Source of the DNA: Candidatus Glassbacteria bacterium
Lineage (GTDB): Bacteria > Gemmatimonadota > Glassbacteria > GWA2-58-10
Reading direction: 5' to 3'
Assembly: GCA_019456185.1 (NCBI GenBank)
Contig: VRUH01000036.1
Coordinates: 1-39,264, forward strand
DNA length: 39,264 bases
Shown here piece by piece: positions 25,643 through 36,697 of the stretch (position 1 is the stretch's first letter; each line of letters starts with the position of its first letter). Under the pieces are notes generated by a model. That model searched no databases and was not told where the DNA came from. It saw nothing but the letters and a program-made list of their open reading frames with translations. The position numbers and the translations under genes are program-made.

Positions 25643-26911
25643 TCAGCTGGAAAATCGCTGGTAATTGCTGCTGCGCTCGAATCCCTCGATTTTGAACAGG
25701 GGATCGCTTCCCACCAGGCCTTTCAGTTCCTCCAGCGGGATCCCGCAGTAGAACACTGGCTTAAGCAGGCCGGGGTTGCCGTCCACTTCACCCAGCAGAC
25801 CCGTTCGCCAGCGGGGATCGGACATCACTTTCCGCGCCACGCCCGTACCACTGTAAAGCCGGATACAATTGCTCACGCCCACGGTGTCAGGCTCCGCGCG
25901 CCGAAGGGTATCCAGCTCCCGGCCAACCTCATCGGGAGTCTGGCCGGGAAAGCCGCACAGGTAGTCCACGGCCACCCTGACGCCATACTCTTTAGCCAGG
26001 GAAATCGCGCGGGCAGCCCGCGCCGGTTCATCGGGTGCGCCGCTGGGATAGGTCAGCGTGACCAGGCTCGCCCCGGTATCCGCCAGGCCACGGAACAGCT
26101 CGCGGTCAAACGGGGCCGTGCGCATGTAGAGCGCCCAGTCGAAACCCAGCCGGGCCCGCTCCATTTCCGCCAGCAGGGAGTGGCAGTAATCGAGGTCCTG
26201 ATTGAATTCCGAATCGCAGAGGTGGAATTTCCGCACTCCCCCCTCGGCCATCGCCTCCAGCTCACGCACAACCGCCCGGGGTTGCCGGAACACGACTTTC
26301 CGGCCGGCCTCGGCGCAGAACGGACACGCACCCCGGCAGCCGGTCTGGGTGCGGAACCCGCCGACCGCCCCCTCGCCCAGGTAGCGCTCGTAGTCCACTC
26401 CTTCGCTGCTGCGCGCGGGGCTCGAGTCTCCGGCCAGCCATCCGGGATCGCTCCAGCCGTCGAGCACGCTACCCGCGCCCGGCGGGTCACCGTTGTCCAG
26501 TGAGTCCAGCAGCCCCGGCAACACTCCTTCGGCGGGTCCGTCCACTCCCCAGCGCGCACCGAGATATTGAATGATTTCCTCCGGCGCGAACGAAAAGCCC
26601 GCGCCGCCGGCAACCACCGGTACACCGAGGCTGTCCAGCAACTCCACGACTGCGGCGATCTCATCGAGGAAGAACAGGTTGTTGTGGCAGATCGCGCTGT
26701 CGATATTGCGGACGGTGATCCCGGCCAGGTCCGGACCGCAGTCATCCACCGCGGCCCGGACGTCCGCATCGGTGTCCGCGGCGAAGGTCAGGTCCAGCAG
26801 CCGGCAGTAGTGGGAAGCGCCTTCCAGCGCAGCGGCCAGGTACTCCAGCCCCAGGGGCGGCACAGGCGGTTCGGTGTAGCGGTTGGGGTTTATCAGCAGG
26901 ATTCTGGCCAC
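25643..26911 (-). CDS. Radical SAM protein with N-terminal B12-binding-like domain
   Basis: The start is GTG at 26911, without a clear Shine-Dalgarno, 20 bases after the BtuC-like stop. Residues 1-150 form a Rossmann-type domain as in B12-binding radical SAM proteins (ARILLINPNRY, VPPLGLEYLAAAL, GVPVVAGG), though the DxHxxG cobalamin-ligand motif is not seen. The radical SAM cluster motif is Cys192-x3-Cys196-x2-Cys199 (CRGACPFC), followed by GVRKFHLCDSEFN and GASLVTLTYPSG barrel strands. The 422-residue length is typical. Its reaction (methylation, rearrangement or other) cannot be told. Position at the end of a BtuFDC-like operon suggests that it uses the imported corrinoid. Confidence 0.85.
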   Translation of the reverse strand: MARILLINPNRYTEPPVPPLGLEYLAAALEGASHYCRLLDLTFAADTDADVRAAVDDCGPDLAGITVRNIDSAICHNNLFFLDEIAAVVELLDSLGVPVVAGGAGFSFAPEEIIQYLGARWGVDGPAEGVLPGLLDSLDNGDPPGAGSVLDGWSDPGWLAGDSSPARSSEGVDYERYLGEGAVGGFRTQTGCRGACPFCAEAGRKVVFRQPRAVVRELEAMAEGGVRKFHLCDSEFNQDLDYCHSLLAEMERARLGFDWALYMRTAPFDRELFRGLADTGASLVTLTYPSGAPDEPARAARAISLAKEYGVRVAVDYLCGFPGQTPDEVGRELDTLRRAEPDTVGVSNCIRLYSGTGVARKVMSDPRWRTGLLGEVDGNPGLLKPVFYCGIPLEELKGLVGSDPLFKIEGFERSSNYQRFSS

Positions 26912-26931
26912 AACGTTTAACTTTCACAACT

Positions 26932-27924
26932 TCAGGTGATTTTCCCAGCCGAGCCGCTCAGCAGCAGCCAGAGGAAAAACGGGCCGCCCAGCAGGGCGGT
27001 GATCACGCCAACCGGGATCTCCACCGGGGCGATCAGCGTGCGGGCCAGGGTGTCGCAGAGGGTGAGGAACCCGCCGCCGAACATGATCGCCGCAGGAGCC
27101 AGCCGCCGGTGGTCGGGGCCTACCAGCAGGCGCACCATGTGCGGGGCCATCATCCCCACGAACCCGATCGGGCCGCAGATACTGACCACCGCGGCCACCA
27201 TCAGGCTGACCACGCCGAACACTACCTTGCGCACCCGGCGGACATCCACTCCCCGGCTGGTGGCGATATCCTCGCCGACGGTGAGCAGATTGAGTTCGTG
27301 GGCCAGCGCAACAATCACGATACCGCCGCCGATGGCGAACGGCAGCAGGTTCAGGGCAGGGCCGAACCCGACAACCCGAATCCCGCCGATAAGCCGGCGC
27401 AGGATATTGAAGCTATTGGTGAAATCGCTGATATACTGGACCAGCAGGATCAGACTGGAGAAGAAGAAGCTGACCGCCACGCCGGCCAGCAGCATCCCGC
27501 CGGTGGTGAGCCCGCTCTTGAGCCGTGACAGCGAATAGACAAACCCCATCGCCAGCAGCGCCCCGGCGAACGAGGCCGCAGTCTCGCCGCTGAAACCGAA
27601 CAGGGTGAATCCCATGCCGAGGCCCACGTACAGGCTGGCGCCCAGCGAGGCCCCGCTGGCGACTCCGAGGGTAAACGGCGTGGCCAGCGGATTGCGGAAC
27701 ATGGCCTGGAACGCCAGCCCTCCCGCGGCCAGCGCCGAACCGGCCAGGAACGAGGTGACCACCCGGGGGACCCTGATCCGCCACAGGATCTCGCCATCGA
27801 CACCGGCCGAGGACGGATTGAACAGTGCGTCCAGCCCCACGGGGTGCGGGCCGACCAGGGGCGCAAGCAGAGCCACTGCCAGGCTGGCGATAATCACTGT
27901 CCAGAAAGCCAAGCGCCCGCTCAT
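26932..27924 (-). CDS. btuC: Corrinoid/siderophore-type ABC importer permease, BtuC/FecCD family
   Basis: The start is the ATG at 27924 (MSGRLAFWTVI), with GGGGAGG upstream and a four-base ATGA overlap with the ATPase gene. The longer open frame to 28089 lies inside the ATPase gene and is not used. The 330-residue protein has about ten membrane segments; RVPRVVTSFLAGSALAAGGL, FRNPLATPFTLGVASGASLG and GPIGFVGMMAPHMVRLLVG are standard FecCD signatures. It forms the inner-membrane channel of a BtuC2D2F complex. Specificity for a corrinoid rather than an iron chelate is inferred from the BtuF-like partner and the downstream radical SAM gene. Confidence 0.9.
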   Translation of the reverse strand: MSGRLAFWTVIIASLAVALLAPLVGPHPVGLDALFNPSSAGVDGEILWRIRVPRVVTSFLAGSALAAGGLAFQAMFRNPLATPFTLGVASGASLGASLYVGLGMGFTLFGFSGETAASFAGALLAMGFVYSLSRLKSGLTTGGMLLAGVAVSFFFSSLILLVQYISDFTNSFNILRRLIGGIRVVGFGPALNLLPFAIGGGIVIVALAHELNLLTVGEDIATSRGVDVRRVRKVVFGVVSLMVAAVVSICGPIGFVGMMAPHMVRLLVGPDHRRLAPAAIMFGGGFLTLCDTLARTLIAPVEIPVGVITALLGGPFFLWLLLSGSAGKIT

Positions 27925-28730
27925 CGGCCGGCCTCCCCGGGACGGATAAAGGGCAGTTCGGAACCGGGCTGATGGATAAAGGTGAACCCGGTGCCGTAGA
28001 TTTCCCGCAGACGGCGCTCGTCGAGCAGCTCTCCCGGAAGCCCGTCGAACACCACCCGTCCCCCGGCAAGGGCGACAGCCCTGCTGCATTCTGTCAGGGC
28101 GCTGTTGAGGTCGTGGGTGACCGCCAGGATCGTTTTGCCCTGCAGGCGGTTAAGTTCGCCCAGCAGACTGCGGACTTCCACCTGGTGACGGTAATCCAGA
28201 AAGGTGGTCGGCTCGTCGAGCAGCATGATCTCGGCGCCCTGGGCCAGCGCCGCGGCGATAAGCACTTTCTGACGCTCGCCGCCGCTGAGCGTGTCCACCT
28301 TTCGCTCCCGAAGGTGTTCCACGCCTGCCCGGGTCAGAATCCCGGCCAGCATCGCGCGGTCCTGTTCACTGGGGCCTGAAAAGGCGGACAGGTAGGGATA
28401 GCGGCCCATGGCCACAAATTCTTCCACGCTGAACGGCAGCGCGCGGCCATCGAGCTGGGGCACATAGCTGACCCGGCGGGCAAGTTCGCGTTGATTATAC
28501 TCTTCCAGCGGTTTCCCGAAAATTTCGATCCGTCCTCTGCCCCCGCCGAGAACGCGGTTGAGGCAGCGCAGCAGCGTGGTCTTGCCGGCTCCGTTGGGTC
28601 CGACTATCGAGATATACTCGCCGGCGCCAGCGCTGAAGGAAACTTCGCGCAGGATCTGGTTGCCGCCCAGCTCGATGCCGAAATTAGTTACCGTAACCGC
28701 CGGTGTGCTCATTAGCGTATCCTGTGTCAT
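27921..28730 (-). CDS. btuD: ABC importer ATPase, BtuD/FecE type
   Basis: The ATPase powers the BtuC-like permease. Walker A is GPNGAGKTT (near 44), the signature is LSGGERQ (near 145) and Walker B is IMLLDEPT (near 165), followed by the switch His in VTHDL. The ATG at 28730 overlaps the substrate-binding protein stop in an ATGA junction, but its GGGGA is too close; the ATG at 28712 (seventh codon) has AGGA seven bases upstream and may be the real start. The 269-residue size is normal. Four-base overlaps on both sides show one translationally coupled operon. Confidence 0.92.
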   Translation of the reverse strand: MTQDTLMSTPAVTVTNFGIELGGNQILREVSFSAGAGEYISIVGPNGAGKTTLLRCLNRVLGGGRGRIEIFGKPLEEYNQRELARRVSYVPQLDGRALPFSVEEFVAMGRYPYLSAFSGPSEQDRAMLAGILTRAGVEHLRERKVDTLSGGERQKVLIAAALAQGAEIMLLDEPTTFLDYRHQVEVRSLLGELNRLQGKTILAVTHDLNSALTECSRAVALAGGRVVFDGLPGELLDERRLREIYGTGFTFIHQPGSELPFIRPGEAGR

Positions 28731-29668
28731 TCCCCGGCCGGCCAGTCGGCTCCGGGGTGGATCGCGCGGGCCATGTCCTCGGCCAGCAGGATAAACCGGG
28801 GGCCGGGACGAACCGCGTAGCCGGTGACAAAAACATGGACGTTGCCCTCATCCGCGGCGAGCAGGCCGGGCAGCTCGCTCCAGGCCTGCTCGAAGCGCTC
28901 ACTGTCGATTCCGGTCCGGCCGAGATTGGGGATAACTTCGATGATAACTTCGGGGGCGAGCAGGTGCAATCCCTCGGCGCTGACAGCGGGAAAAGCGATT
29001 GTCCGGCCGCGGTAACTGTTGGAGCCTCCCGCGAGTTCCACCAGGTCGTTGTAAAATCCGTCGCTGCCGGCGATATACGTATTGGACAGGTCGCCGGCGG
29101 ACAGGTTGCGGCCCAGCACCACCAGCACTTTAGGACGACCCCTGTTTTCAACCCGGCCGCGGATAGTATCCATCCGCGCCTGGAGATTCTCCAGCAGACC
29201 GGCAGCCTGCTGCTCACGGCCCGCCGCCCGGCCGATCGTGGTGACGGACTCCAGGATACCGCTGATATCCCGGTGCTCCACAACCAGTACGGACAGGTTG
29301 AGTTCACGGAACATCTTCCCGGACGAGGTTTCCTGCTCGGAGAGGATCACCACCAGGTCCGGCTGCAGGGACAGGATCGCCTCGTAGCTGGGGTCCAGAT
29401 AACCGCCCACCTGGGGCCGAGTGGCGGCCTCGGGAGGATAGTCGCAGTAGCGGGTCACGCCGGCGACCTGATCCCCCGCGCCTACGGCGAAGAGGACCTC
29501 CGTGATACTCGGCGCCATCGAGATAATCCGTGCGGGCCGCTCCTGCAGCTCCCGGATGGCTGTACTCCGGCCTGGGGCTGACGGGCCGGTCCGCATGCGC
29601 AGCACGATCGGTGCGATAAGGGCCGCAAGCACGACCAGGGCTGCGATTACCGCCCGGCGGTTCTGCAA
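28727..29668 (-). CDS. btuF: BtuF-like periplasmic corrinoid-binding protein
   Basis: The start is a TTG at 29668 with GGAGG seven bases upstream. An N-terminal hydrophobic segment (about 7-23) without a lipobox may be a signal peptide or an uncleaved anchor. The class III binding-protein fold is clear: PARIISMAPSITEVLFAVGA, then GVTRYCDYPPEA and LQPDLVVI; the CDYP motif is typical of the vitamin B12-binding BtuF group. It delivers substrate to the BtuC/BtuD-like complex encoded downstream. No BtuB-type TonB receptor is in the window. It lies 51 bases after the histidine kinase stop and may be co-transcribed with it. Confidence 0.88.
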   Translation of the reverse strand: MQNRRAVIAALVVLAALIAPIVLRMRTGPSAPGRSTAIRELQERPARIISMAPSITEVLFAVGAGDQVAGVTRYCDYPPEAATRPQVGGYLDPSYEAILSLQPDLVVILSEQETSSGKMFRELNLSVLVVEHRDISGILESVTTIGRAAGREQQAAGLLENLQARMDTIRGRVENRGRPKVLVVLGRNLSAGDLSNTYIAGSDGFYNDLVELAGGSNSYRGRTIAFPAVSAEGLHLLAPEVIIEVIPNLGRTGIDSERFEQAWSELPGLLAADEGNVHVFVTGYAVRPGPRFILLAEDMARAIHPGADWPAGE

Positions 29669-29719
29669 CAGGTCGCCTCCGTCAATTGCGGACTTGAAAC
29701 AGACATAACGGTTAACGCT

Positions 29720-32197
<2,478 letters not shown>

Positions 32198-32268
32198 CGC
32201 TAGCGCGCCTGTTTCTGCCGACGATTACTGGAGCCGCAACCGTGTCCGGTCAGCTCTATCTGCTACAA

Positions 32269-32311
32269 CAAAGCCCGGCGTGAGATTTTTTAAACTCCGG
32301 GCCGGGCTTTG
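32269..32311 (-). terminator. Inverted repeat between response regulator and kinase genes
   Basis: CAAAGCCCGGC (32269-32279) is an exact complement of GCCGGGCTTTG (32301-32311), with a 21-base loop. It lies 74 bases after the response regulator stop. The T tract is short (CTTTGTTG), so it may attenuate rather than fully stop transcription into the kinase gene. Confidence 0.45.
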
Positions 32312-32384
32312 TTCGTATTGGCGAGTATTTCCGCACCGTTTCCCCGGGGCGAACCTGGTGAATGTGCCGAAACACTGCTTCCGC

Positions 32385-32990
32385 TCAGGATTTACGTGGT
32401 TTTCGCCCGCGGCTCTTTCGTGGAGCCGGATTGTGGTGGAGATTGCGGATCATATCCATCAGGGTATTCATGTCCACCGGCTTGGCCAGGCATTCGTTGG
32501 CTCCGGACTCCCGCGCCCGCTGAAACATCATTTCATCCGGGTAGCCTGTGACGACAATAATCTTGACCTGTTCGCCGTTATCGCGGTTCTTGAAATCCCG
32601 GCAGACCCTGAATCCATCGATACCCGGCATTACCAGGTCGAGTACGAGCACGTCGGGTTCGAACTCGCCGATCAGACGTCCGGCTTCATATCCATCCCCG
32701 GCTTCCTTGACATTAAAGGCCGTTTCTTTCTGCAAGGCTCCGACCAGGCTCCTGCGGAAAGACTCTTCATCATCCACCACCAGTACTTTGATCGGAGAAA
32801 GCTTATCCGTCGTGGGCAGGGGGAAACCGCGTTCCTTGAGAAACTCGATCACGTCCTGGCGGCGGAAGCGTTTGTGCCCGCCGGGTGTGGTTGCAAACTT
32901 TATCTGCTTGCGAAAACACCACGACCTGACAGTGTCGGGCGATACGCCGCACAACTCGGCGAGTTCTCGCGGTGTCAGCAGGTCTCTCAT
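32385..32990 (-). CDS. Response regulator with N-terminal MerR/excisionase-type HTH and C-terminal receiver
   Basis: The ATG at 32990 has GAGGTG upstream; the frame's earlier start at 33026 lies near the promoter and is not used. Residues 1-55 form a MerR or BldC-like winged helix (LLTPRELAELCGVSPDTVRS, then TTPGGHKRFRRQDVIEFL). Residues 67-185 form a receiver: Asp73-Asp74, phospho-acceptor Asp118 (VLDLVMPG), Thr148 and Lys170. The order HTH then REC is the reverse of common response regulators. A basic tail (RKSRGRKPRKS) follows. It probably receives phosphate from the PAS kinase encoded next; targets are unknown but might include the BtuFDC operon. Confidence 0.9.
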   Translation of the reverse strand: MRDLLTPRELAELCGVSPDTVRSWCFRKQIKFATTPGGHKRFRRQDVIEFLKERGFPLPTTDKLSPIKVLVVDDEESFRRSLVGALQKETAFNVKEAGDGYEAGRLIGEFEPDVLVLDLVMPGIDGFRVCRDFKNRDNGEQVKIIVVTGYPDEMMFQRARESGANECLAKPVDMNTLMDMIRNLHHNPAPRKSRGRKPRKS

Positions 32991-33031
32991 CGTAAACACC
33001 TCGGGCAAAAGGAATAAAGGCAACACACTTC

Positions 33032-33061
33032 GTTATAACCTGAAAAACCGTTGCCTGTCAA
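33032..33061 (-). promoter_or_regulatory. Sigma70 promoter of the response regulator gene
   Basis: On the minus strand a perfect TTGACA (complement of 33056-33061), 18 bases and TATAAC (complement of 33032-33037, five of six matches) lie 42 bases before the ATG at 32990. The -35 extends as TTGACAGGCA. A four-copy hexanucleotide repeat sits about 20 bases upstream of the -35. Confidence 0.65.
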
Positions 33062-33079
33062 GAGACAAAGTCCCTCTCA

Positions 33080-33103
33080 CCGCCTCCGCCTCCGCCTCCG
33101 CCT
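33080..33103. repeat. Hexanucleotide tandem repeat, four copies of CCGCCT
   Basis: Four exact copies of CCGCCT run from 33080 to 33103, just upstream of the response regulator promoter on the minus strand. On that strand it reads AGGCGG. It lies outside any supported gene, and copy-number change could alter spacing of upstream elements. The remaining bases to 33239 hold no feature that I can support. Confidence 0.8.
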
Positions 33104-33239
33104 AACTCTATTCACGGACTTCCTGCGCATAAGATTCCCACAACGGTTTTCAGCAATTATACCCGTAAACAGTTTAAATATCAAATAAATATCCTCTGAA
33201 AATGGGAAAACCGGTGTGCTTTTTAACGAAATCCGGCAG

Positions 33240-34838
33240 CTATCGCGAGCCTGTTCCACTCCGGTCTGTCCAGGGAGCGGCCTGATCGTGGGCAATAATC
33301 TGACCCTGGGAGCGAAGTTCCCGCTGCAATACCGGGACAGGGCACTCGCCCACCTCGCAGTTGAATTCCAGGCAAATCGATGCGGCCGTGCCGGCGGCGT
33401 GTCCCATGATCATCCAGACCGGCTCCAGGCGCAGAGTGCCGTAGCCCACGTGGCTGGCCGAGACGCAGACCGGTACGAGCAGGTTCCGCATCCAGGTGGG
33501 GACCATGATACGGTAGGGTATCTGGTAGGGGCGGCTGGGCAGGATGAAAAAGCCCTCGCGCCAGCGGTACTCTCGCCGCACGGGGCCGGTGGCGTGGGAA
33601 TCCATCGGGTAGCTGCCGATCCCGACCGCCTCGTTCTTGAGCGTATCGACCGTTGCGTCATGCTGGGTGAACGTCACCTCGCCGTGAAGGCGGCGGGCTT
33701 CGCGGACGTAGATCTGGAACGGCCAGTTGCCGTTGTCGGTGAACTCGTCGGCGGCCAGGCGGTAGCGGTCGAACTGCGCTCTCAGCTCCGCCGGGATACC
33801 GGGGTCGGTGCGCAAAAATTTCCAGAGGCCGAGGATATGCTCCCGGTGGGCCTTCTCGATTCCCGCCCTCTCCCGCCAGGTTCCCAGCGGGTAGCCCTGG
33901 CTGCCGCCGACCAGGTCGGTGGACAGCCAGCAATGACCGTAGTTGTTGAGGTCGTACTTGCGGTTGGGCAGGGGAGCGATATTGAGAAAATCGCGCGGAG
34001 TCAGCTCGCCACCGCTGCGAGGTGAATTCCTGCGCAGGCGGATGAACTCGCAGAGCACACGGTAGTCGCCGGGCTTATAGTTCTCCGGCTCGGGCCAGGG
34101 CACCGAGTTCTCCACGCTGTCGGTGAGGCAGAGACGGTAGTTGTAGGCCTGGATCAGGCTGTCGCCCTCGTGGGTGCTGCCGGGCAGGGGGAGACGGGTC
34201 TCGTGATGCTGGAACAGATGGCCGGCCAGGGATTCATCGAAAACCTCGCGGCCCTCGCGGCCGGTGTAGAACGGGCAGCCCGCCTCGGCGAACAGGTCGC
34301 CGGTGTAGGTCGCATCGATAAAGAAGCGTCCCTCGATACTGCGCTGGCTGCCATCGGAATTACGCCGCAGAAGAATCGAGTTGATCCTGTTCAGGCTGGC
34401 GTCGAGTTCGATCAGCCGCCAGGCGCGCAGTAGTTCCACCTCCTCATCGGCCAGCATCTTTTCGAACACCGCCTCGGCCACGTGCGGCTCGAACCGCAGG
34501 CCGTCGCGGCAAGCCGCGTACTGCGGGGAGGTTTCTCCGTAGGCGCGACGGTAATGGGCGGCTATCTTCGCAAAAACCTCGGCGCTGATCCCGCCGATAA
34601 AGTCCGGGTTGCCGGCATCGGTGTTGCCCAGCCCCGAAGCCATCATCCCGCCCACGCGGCTGTTGACCGCCACCAGGCAGACCCGCTCGCCCATGCGCGC
34701 GGCCGCCAGGGCCGCGGCAATCCCGCCGGGCGTGGCGCCGTATACTACTACGTCATAATCTTTTGGACCGGTACCGCGGACTGCGCAGGCGGATAACGCT
34801 GCAAGCACCGTAACCATGATTACGAACAGAAACCGCAA
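33240..34838 (-). CDS. FAD-dependent oxidoreductase, predicted lipoprotein (FAD_oxidored type)
   Basis: The start is a TTG at 34838 with GGAGG four bases upstream. A lipoprotein signal (MRFLFVIMVTVLAALSAC, Cys18) is followed directly by the dinucleotide-binding motif DVVVYGATPGGIAAALAAAR, with NSRVGGMMASGLGNTD completing the FAD site. FDATYTGD-type residues appear as FIDATYTGDL near 186, and the C-terminus has ILPSRPYQIPYR and the GHAAGTAA helix of PF12831-type proteins. The 532-residue size fits. Proteins of this type are common in polysaccharide-degrading bacteria, where their substrates are unknown. It lies 121 bases after the ABC permease and may have its own promoter. Confidence 0.87.
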   Translation of the reverse strand: MRFLFVIMVTVLAALSACAVRGTGPKDYDVVVYGATPGGIAAALAAARMGERVCLVAVNSRVGGMMASGLGNTDAGNPDFIGGISAEVFAKIAAHYRRAYGETSPQYAACRDGLRFEPHVAEAVFEKMLADEEVELLRAWRLIELDASLNRINSILLRRNSDGSQRSIEGRFFIDATYTGDLFAEAGCPFYTGREGREVFDESLAGHLFQHHETRLPLPGSTHEGDSLIQAYNYRLCLTDSVENSVPWPEPENYKPGDYRVLCEFIRLRRNSPRSGGELTPRDFLNIAPLPNRKYDLNNYGHCWLSTDLVGGSQGYPLGTWRERAGIEKAHREHILGLWKFLRTDPGIPAELRAQFDRYRLAADEFTDNGNWPFQIYVREARRLHGEVTFTQHDATVDTLKNEAVGIGSYPMDSHATGPVRREYRWREGFFILPSRPYQIPYRIMVPTWMRNLLVPVCVSASHVGYGTLRLEPVWMIMGHAAGTAASICLEFNCEVGECPVPVLQRELRSQGQIIAHDQAAPWTDRSGTGSR

Positions 34839-34959
34839 AGTACCTCCGGAACGTTAGTTCTGAAGTTAAAACCTCACCAGAACGACGATAAAAAGTATCA
34901 AATTCTTCTGATCCGGCCACAAGAAGCAAAAGCCCTCACCGCTTCCAAAAGCGCACTGC

Positions 34960-35757
34960 TCAAACCACTATCCGTCTTCGCAGCAGCCGCTCTGCCAGCG
35001 GCCACAGCACCGCCGCCCAGGCCAGACAGACAACAACGTTAATCCAGAGCCCCGAATGGAAATCGGCCAGGCAGAACGAGCGCATCAGTTCGACCACGTG
35101 GGTCAGCGGCAGCACGTAGCAGACACTCCTCAGCAACGGCGGCAACTGCTCCAGCGGGAACACCGCGCCGCAGAAATAGAACTGCGGGGTCAGCACGCCG
35201 GTCATGTAAAAATTGAAGTTGTTGATTTCGCGTACCTTGCTGGTAACTATTATTCCCATCAGCGCGTATATCGCGCCGGTGACGAACCCGGCGACCGGCA
35301 CCAGCAGCGCCCACCACGAGTGCACCAGCCCGAACAGGGCGGTTACTCCCACCACGACCAGGCTGAACGCGGCGGCCTTTGACGAGACCCAGAGCGTCTC
35401 GCCGAGCATCATCTCGCCGAATGACACCGGACTGGCCAGGATGGCGTCGTAGATATGCTCGTACTCCATCCGCATGTATGTGCCGTAGGTGGTCTCGAAA
35501 CTGGCCGACCACATCGGCGAAATCGCCATCATGCCCGGAGCCAGGAATACCGCGTACTCGACCCCGTCAACCAGGCCCAGGTACGCCGACAGACCCACGC
35601 CCAGGCCCAGAATGAAGAACAGCGGTTCCAGCACGGGCGGGATCATGTTCGCCAGCAGGAACTTGAAATACACGCGGCGGAACCGTTTCCAGACAGCCAG
35701 CACCCGTACCAGCCCGCTCGCAGGCCGGGCCAGCTCGAATCCACGATCAGGCGTCAT
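34960..35757 (-). CDS. ABC-2 type transporter permease (NodJ-like)
   Basis: The 265-residue protein has six hydrophobic segments in the ABC2_membrane arrangement, with an amphipathic N-terminus (RVLAVWKRFRRVYFKFLLAN) and the segment GVLTPQFYFCGAVFPLEQLP between the fifth and sixth helices, typical of NodJ-type permeases. It forms an inner-membrane export channel with the ATPase encoded just upstream, which it overlaps by 11 bases. The exported substrate could be a polysaccharide, lipid or small molecule. Located after a secreted barrel protein gene and a PLP-enzyme gene, it is the last member of a four-gene operon. Confidence 0.9.
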   Translation of the reverse strand: MTPDRGFELARPASGLVRVLAVWKRFRRVYFKFLLANMIPPVLEPLFFILGLGVGLSAYLGLVDGVEYAVFLAPGMMAISPMWSASFETTYGTYMRMEYEHIYDAILASPVSFGEMMLGETLWVSSKAAAFSLVVVGVTALFGLVHSWWALLVPVAGFVTGAIYALMGIIVTSKVREINNFNFYMTGVLTPQFYFCGAVFPLEQLPPLLRSVCYVLPLTHVVELMRSFCLADFHSGLWINVVVCLAWAAVLWPLAERLLRRRIVV

Positions 35758-36697
35758 CGAGCCTCCTGCCTGTCAGCTTGAGGAACACGTCCTCCAGGTC
35801 CGAGGGCCTCAGCGCGCCCGGCAGCACGCCTTCCCGGTAAGGAACCGCCGAGAAAGCCTCCTCGCCGCCGGCGTTGAAAAATACCCTGTCCCCGTAGCTC
35901 TCGTGCTCCAGTCCGCATTCCCGCCATGTTTCCCGCAGGTCCTTGTGATCCACTTCGAGCACCAGCCGGCTGAGATGGCGCTTGATCAGCTCGCGGGGCG
36001 CGCCCTCGTGAAGAATCCGGCCCTTGTCCATGATCACCAGGCGGTCGCAGAGCCGCTCGGCCTCGTCCATGTAATGGGTGGTCAGGATAACGGTCACGCC
36101 GCCGGAGGTCAGCTTGCGCAGCACGGCCCAGATCTGGTGGCGCGCCTGGGGGTCGAGACCGGTGGTGGGTTCGTCCAGAATCACCAGCCGGGGATAGTGG
36201 ACCAGGGCGCGAAGAATTGTCAGCCTGCGCTGCATCCCGCCCGACAGCTCGCGGATCTGCGCGCCGCCCCGTCCCTCGAGCTCCATGAACGCCAGCAGCT
36301 CGTCCAGCCGCCCGGCCAGCGTGTGGAAGTCGATCCCGTAGTAACCGGCGTAGACTTCCAGATTCTCGCGGACAGTCAGCTCCTGATCCAGGTTGTCTTT
36401 CTGCTGGACCACGCCCAGCACCTGGCGCACGCGGCTGCCCTCGCGCGAGGGATCGAGTCCGAACACGCTCAACTCGCCGCCGCCGCGGGGGCTGAAATCG
36501 TAGAGCATCCGCAAGGTGCTGGTCTTGCCGGCGCCGTTGGGCCCCAGAATTCCGAAACACTCGCCCTCGCAGACCTCGAAATCTATGCCATCGACAGCGG
36601 TCACCTCACCGAAAGATTTCTCCAGCCCCCTGGCGACAATCACCGCGCGCTTTCCGCTCATCAGTTCACGTTCTCCTGCAATCTGCGCCGCTTTCAC
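35747..36697 (-). CDS. ABC transporter ATPase (NodI/DrrA-like)
   Basis: Walker A is GPNGAGKTS, the signature is LSGGMQRRL, Walker B is LVILDEPTTGLD and the switch is LTTHYMDEAE, all standard for ABC-2 exporters. The GTG at 36697 overlaps the preceding gene stop as GTGA; the alternative ATG at 36661 (codon 13, MSGKRAVIV) has AGGAG 12 bases upstream. Either is possible. A C-terminal extension after residue 225, ending RPSDLEDVFLKLTGR, is the usual regulatory tail. The 316-residue length is normal. It pairs with the permease encoded downstream. Confidence 0.92.
   Translation of the reverse strand: MKAAQIAGERELMSGKRAVIVARGLEKSFGEVTAVDGIDFEVCEGECFGILGPNGAGKTSTLRMLYDFSPRGGGELSVFGLDPSREGSRVRQVLGVVQQKDNLDQELTVRENLEVYAGYYGIDFHTLAGRLDELLAFMELEGRGGAQIRELSGGMQRRLTILRALVHYPRLVILDEPTTGLDPQARHQIWAVLRKLTSGGVTVILTTHYMDEAERLCDRLVIMDKGRILHEGAPRELIKRHLSRLVLEVDHKDLRETWRECGLEHESYGDRVFFNAGGEEAFSAVPYREGVLPGALRPSDLEDVFLKLTGRRLDDA

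Noticed and set aside
27925-28089. N-terminal extension of the BtuC-like frame
   Set aside because: It lies within the ATPase gene, is Arg/Pro-rich and lacks membrane character; the ATG at 27924 has a good ribosome site and an ATGA overlap.
32198-32384. Cobalamin riboswitch upstream of the corrinoid operon
   Set aside because: No B12-box-like GCCACTG or the conserved core was seen here or in the 51-base gap at 29669-29719, which is too short.
33077-33295. 72-codon minus-strand frame with a poly-Arg end over the hexanucleotide repeat
   Set aside because: The Arg run is only the repeat read as codons, and the frame overlaps the end of the FAD oxidoreductase gene.
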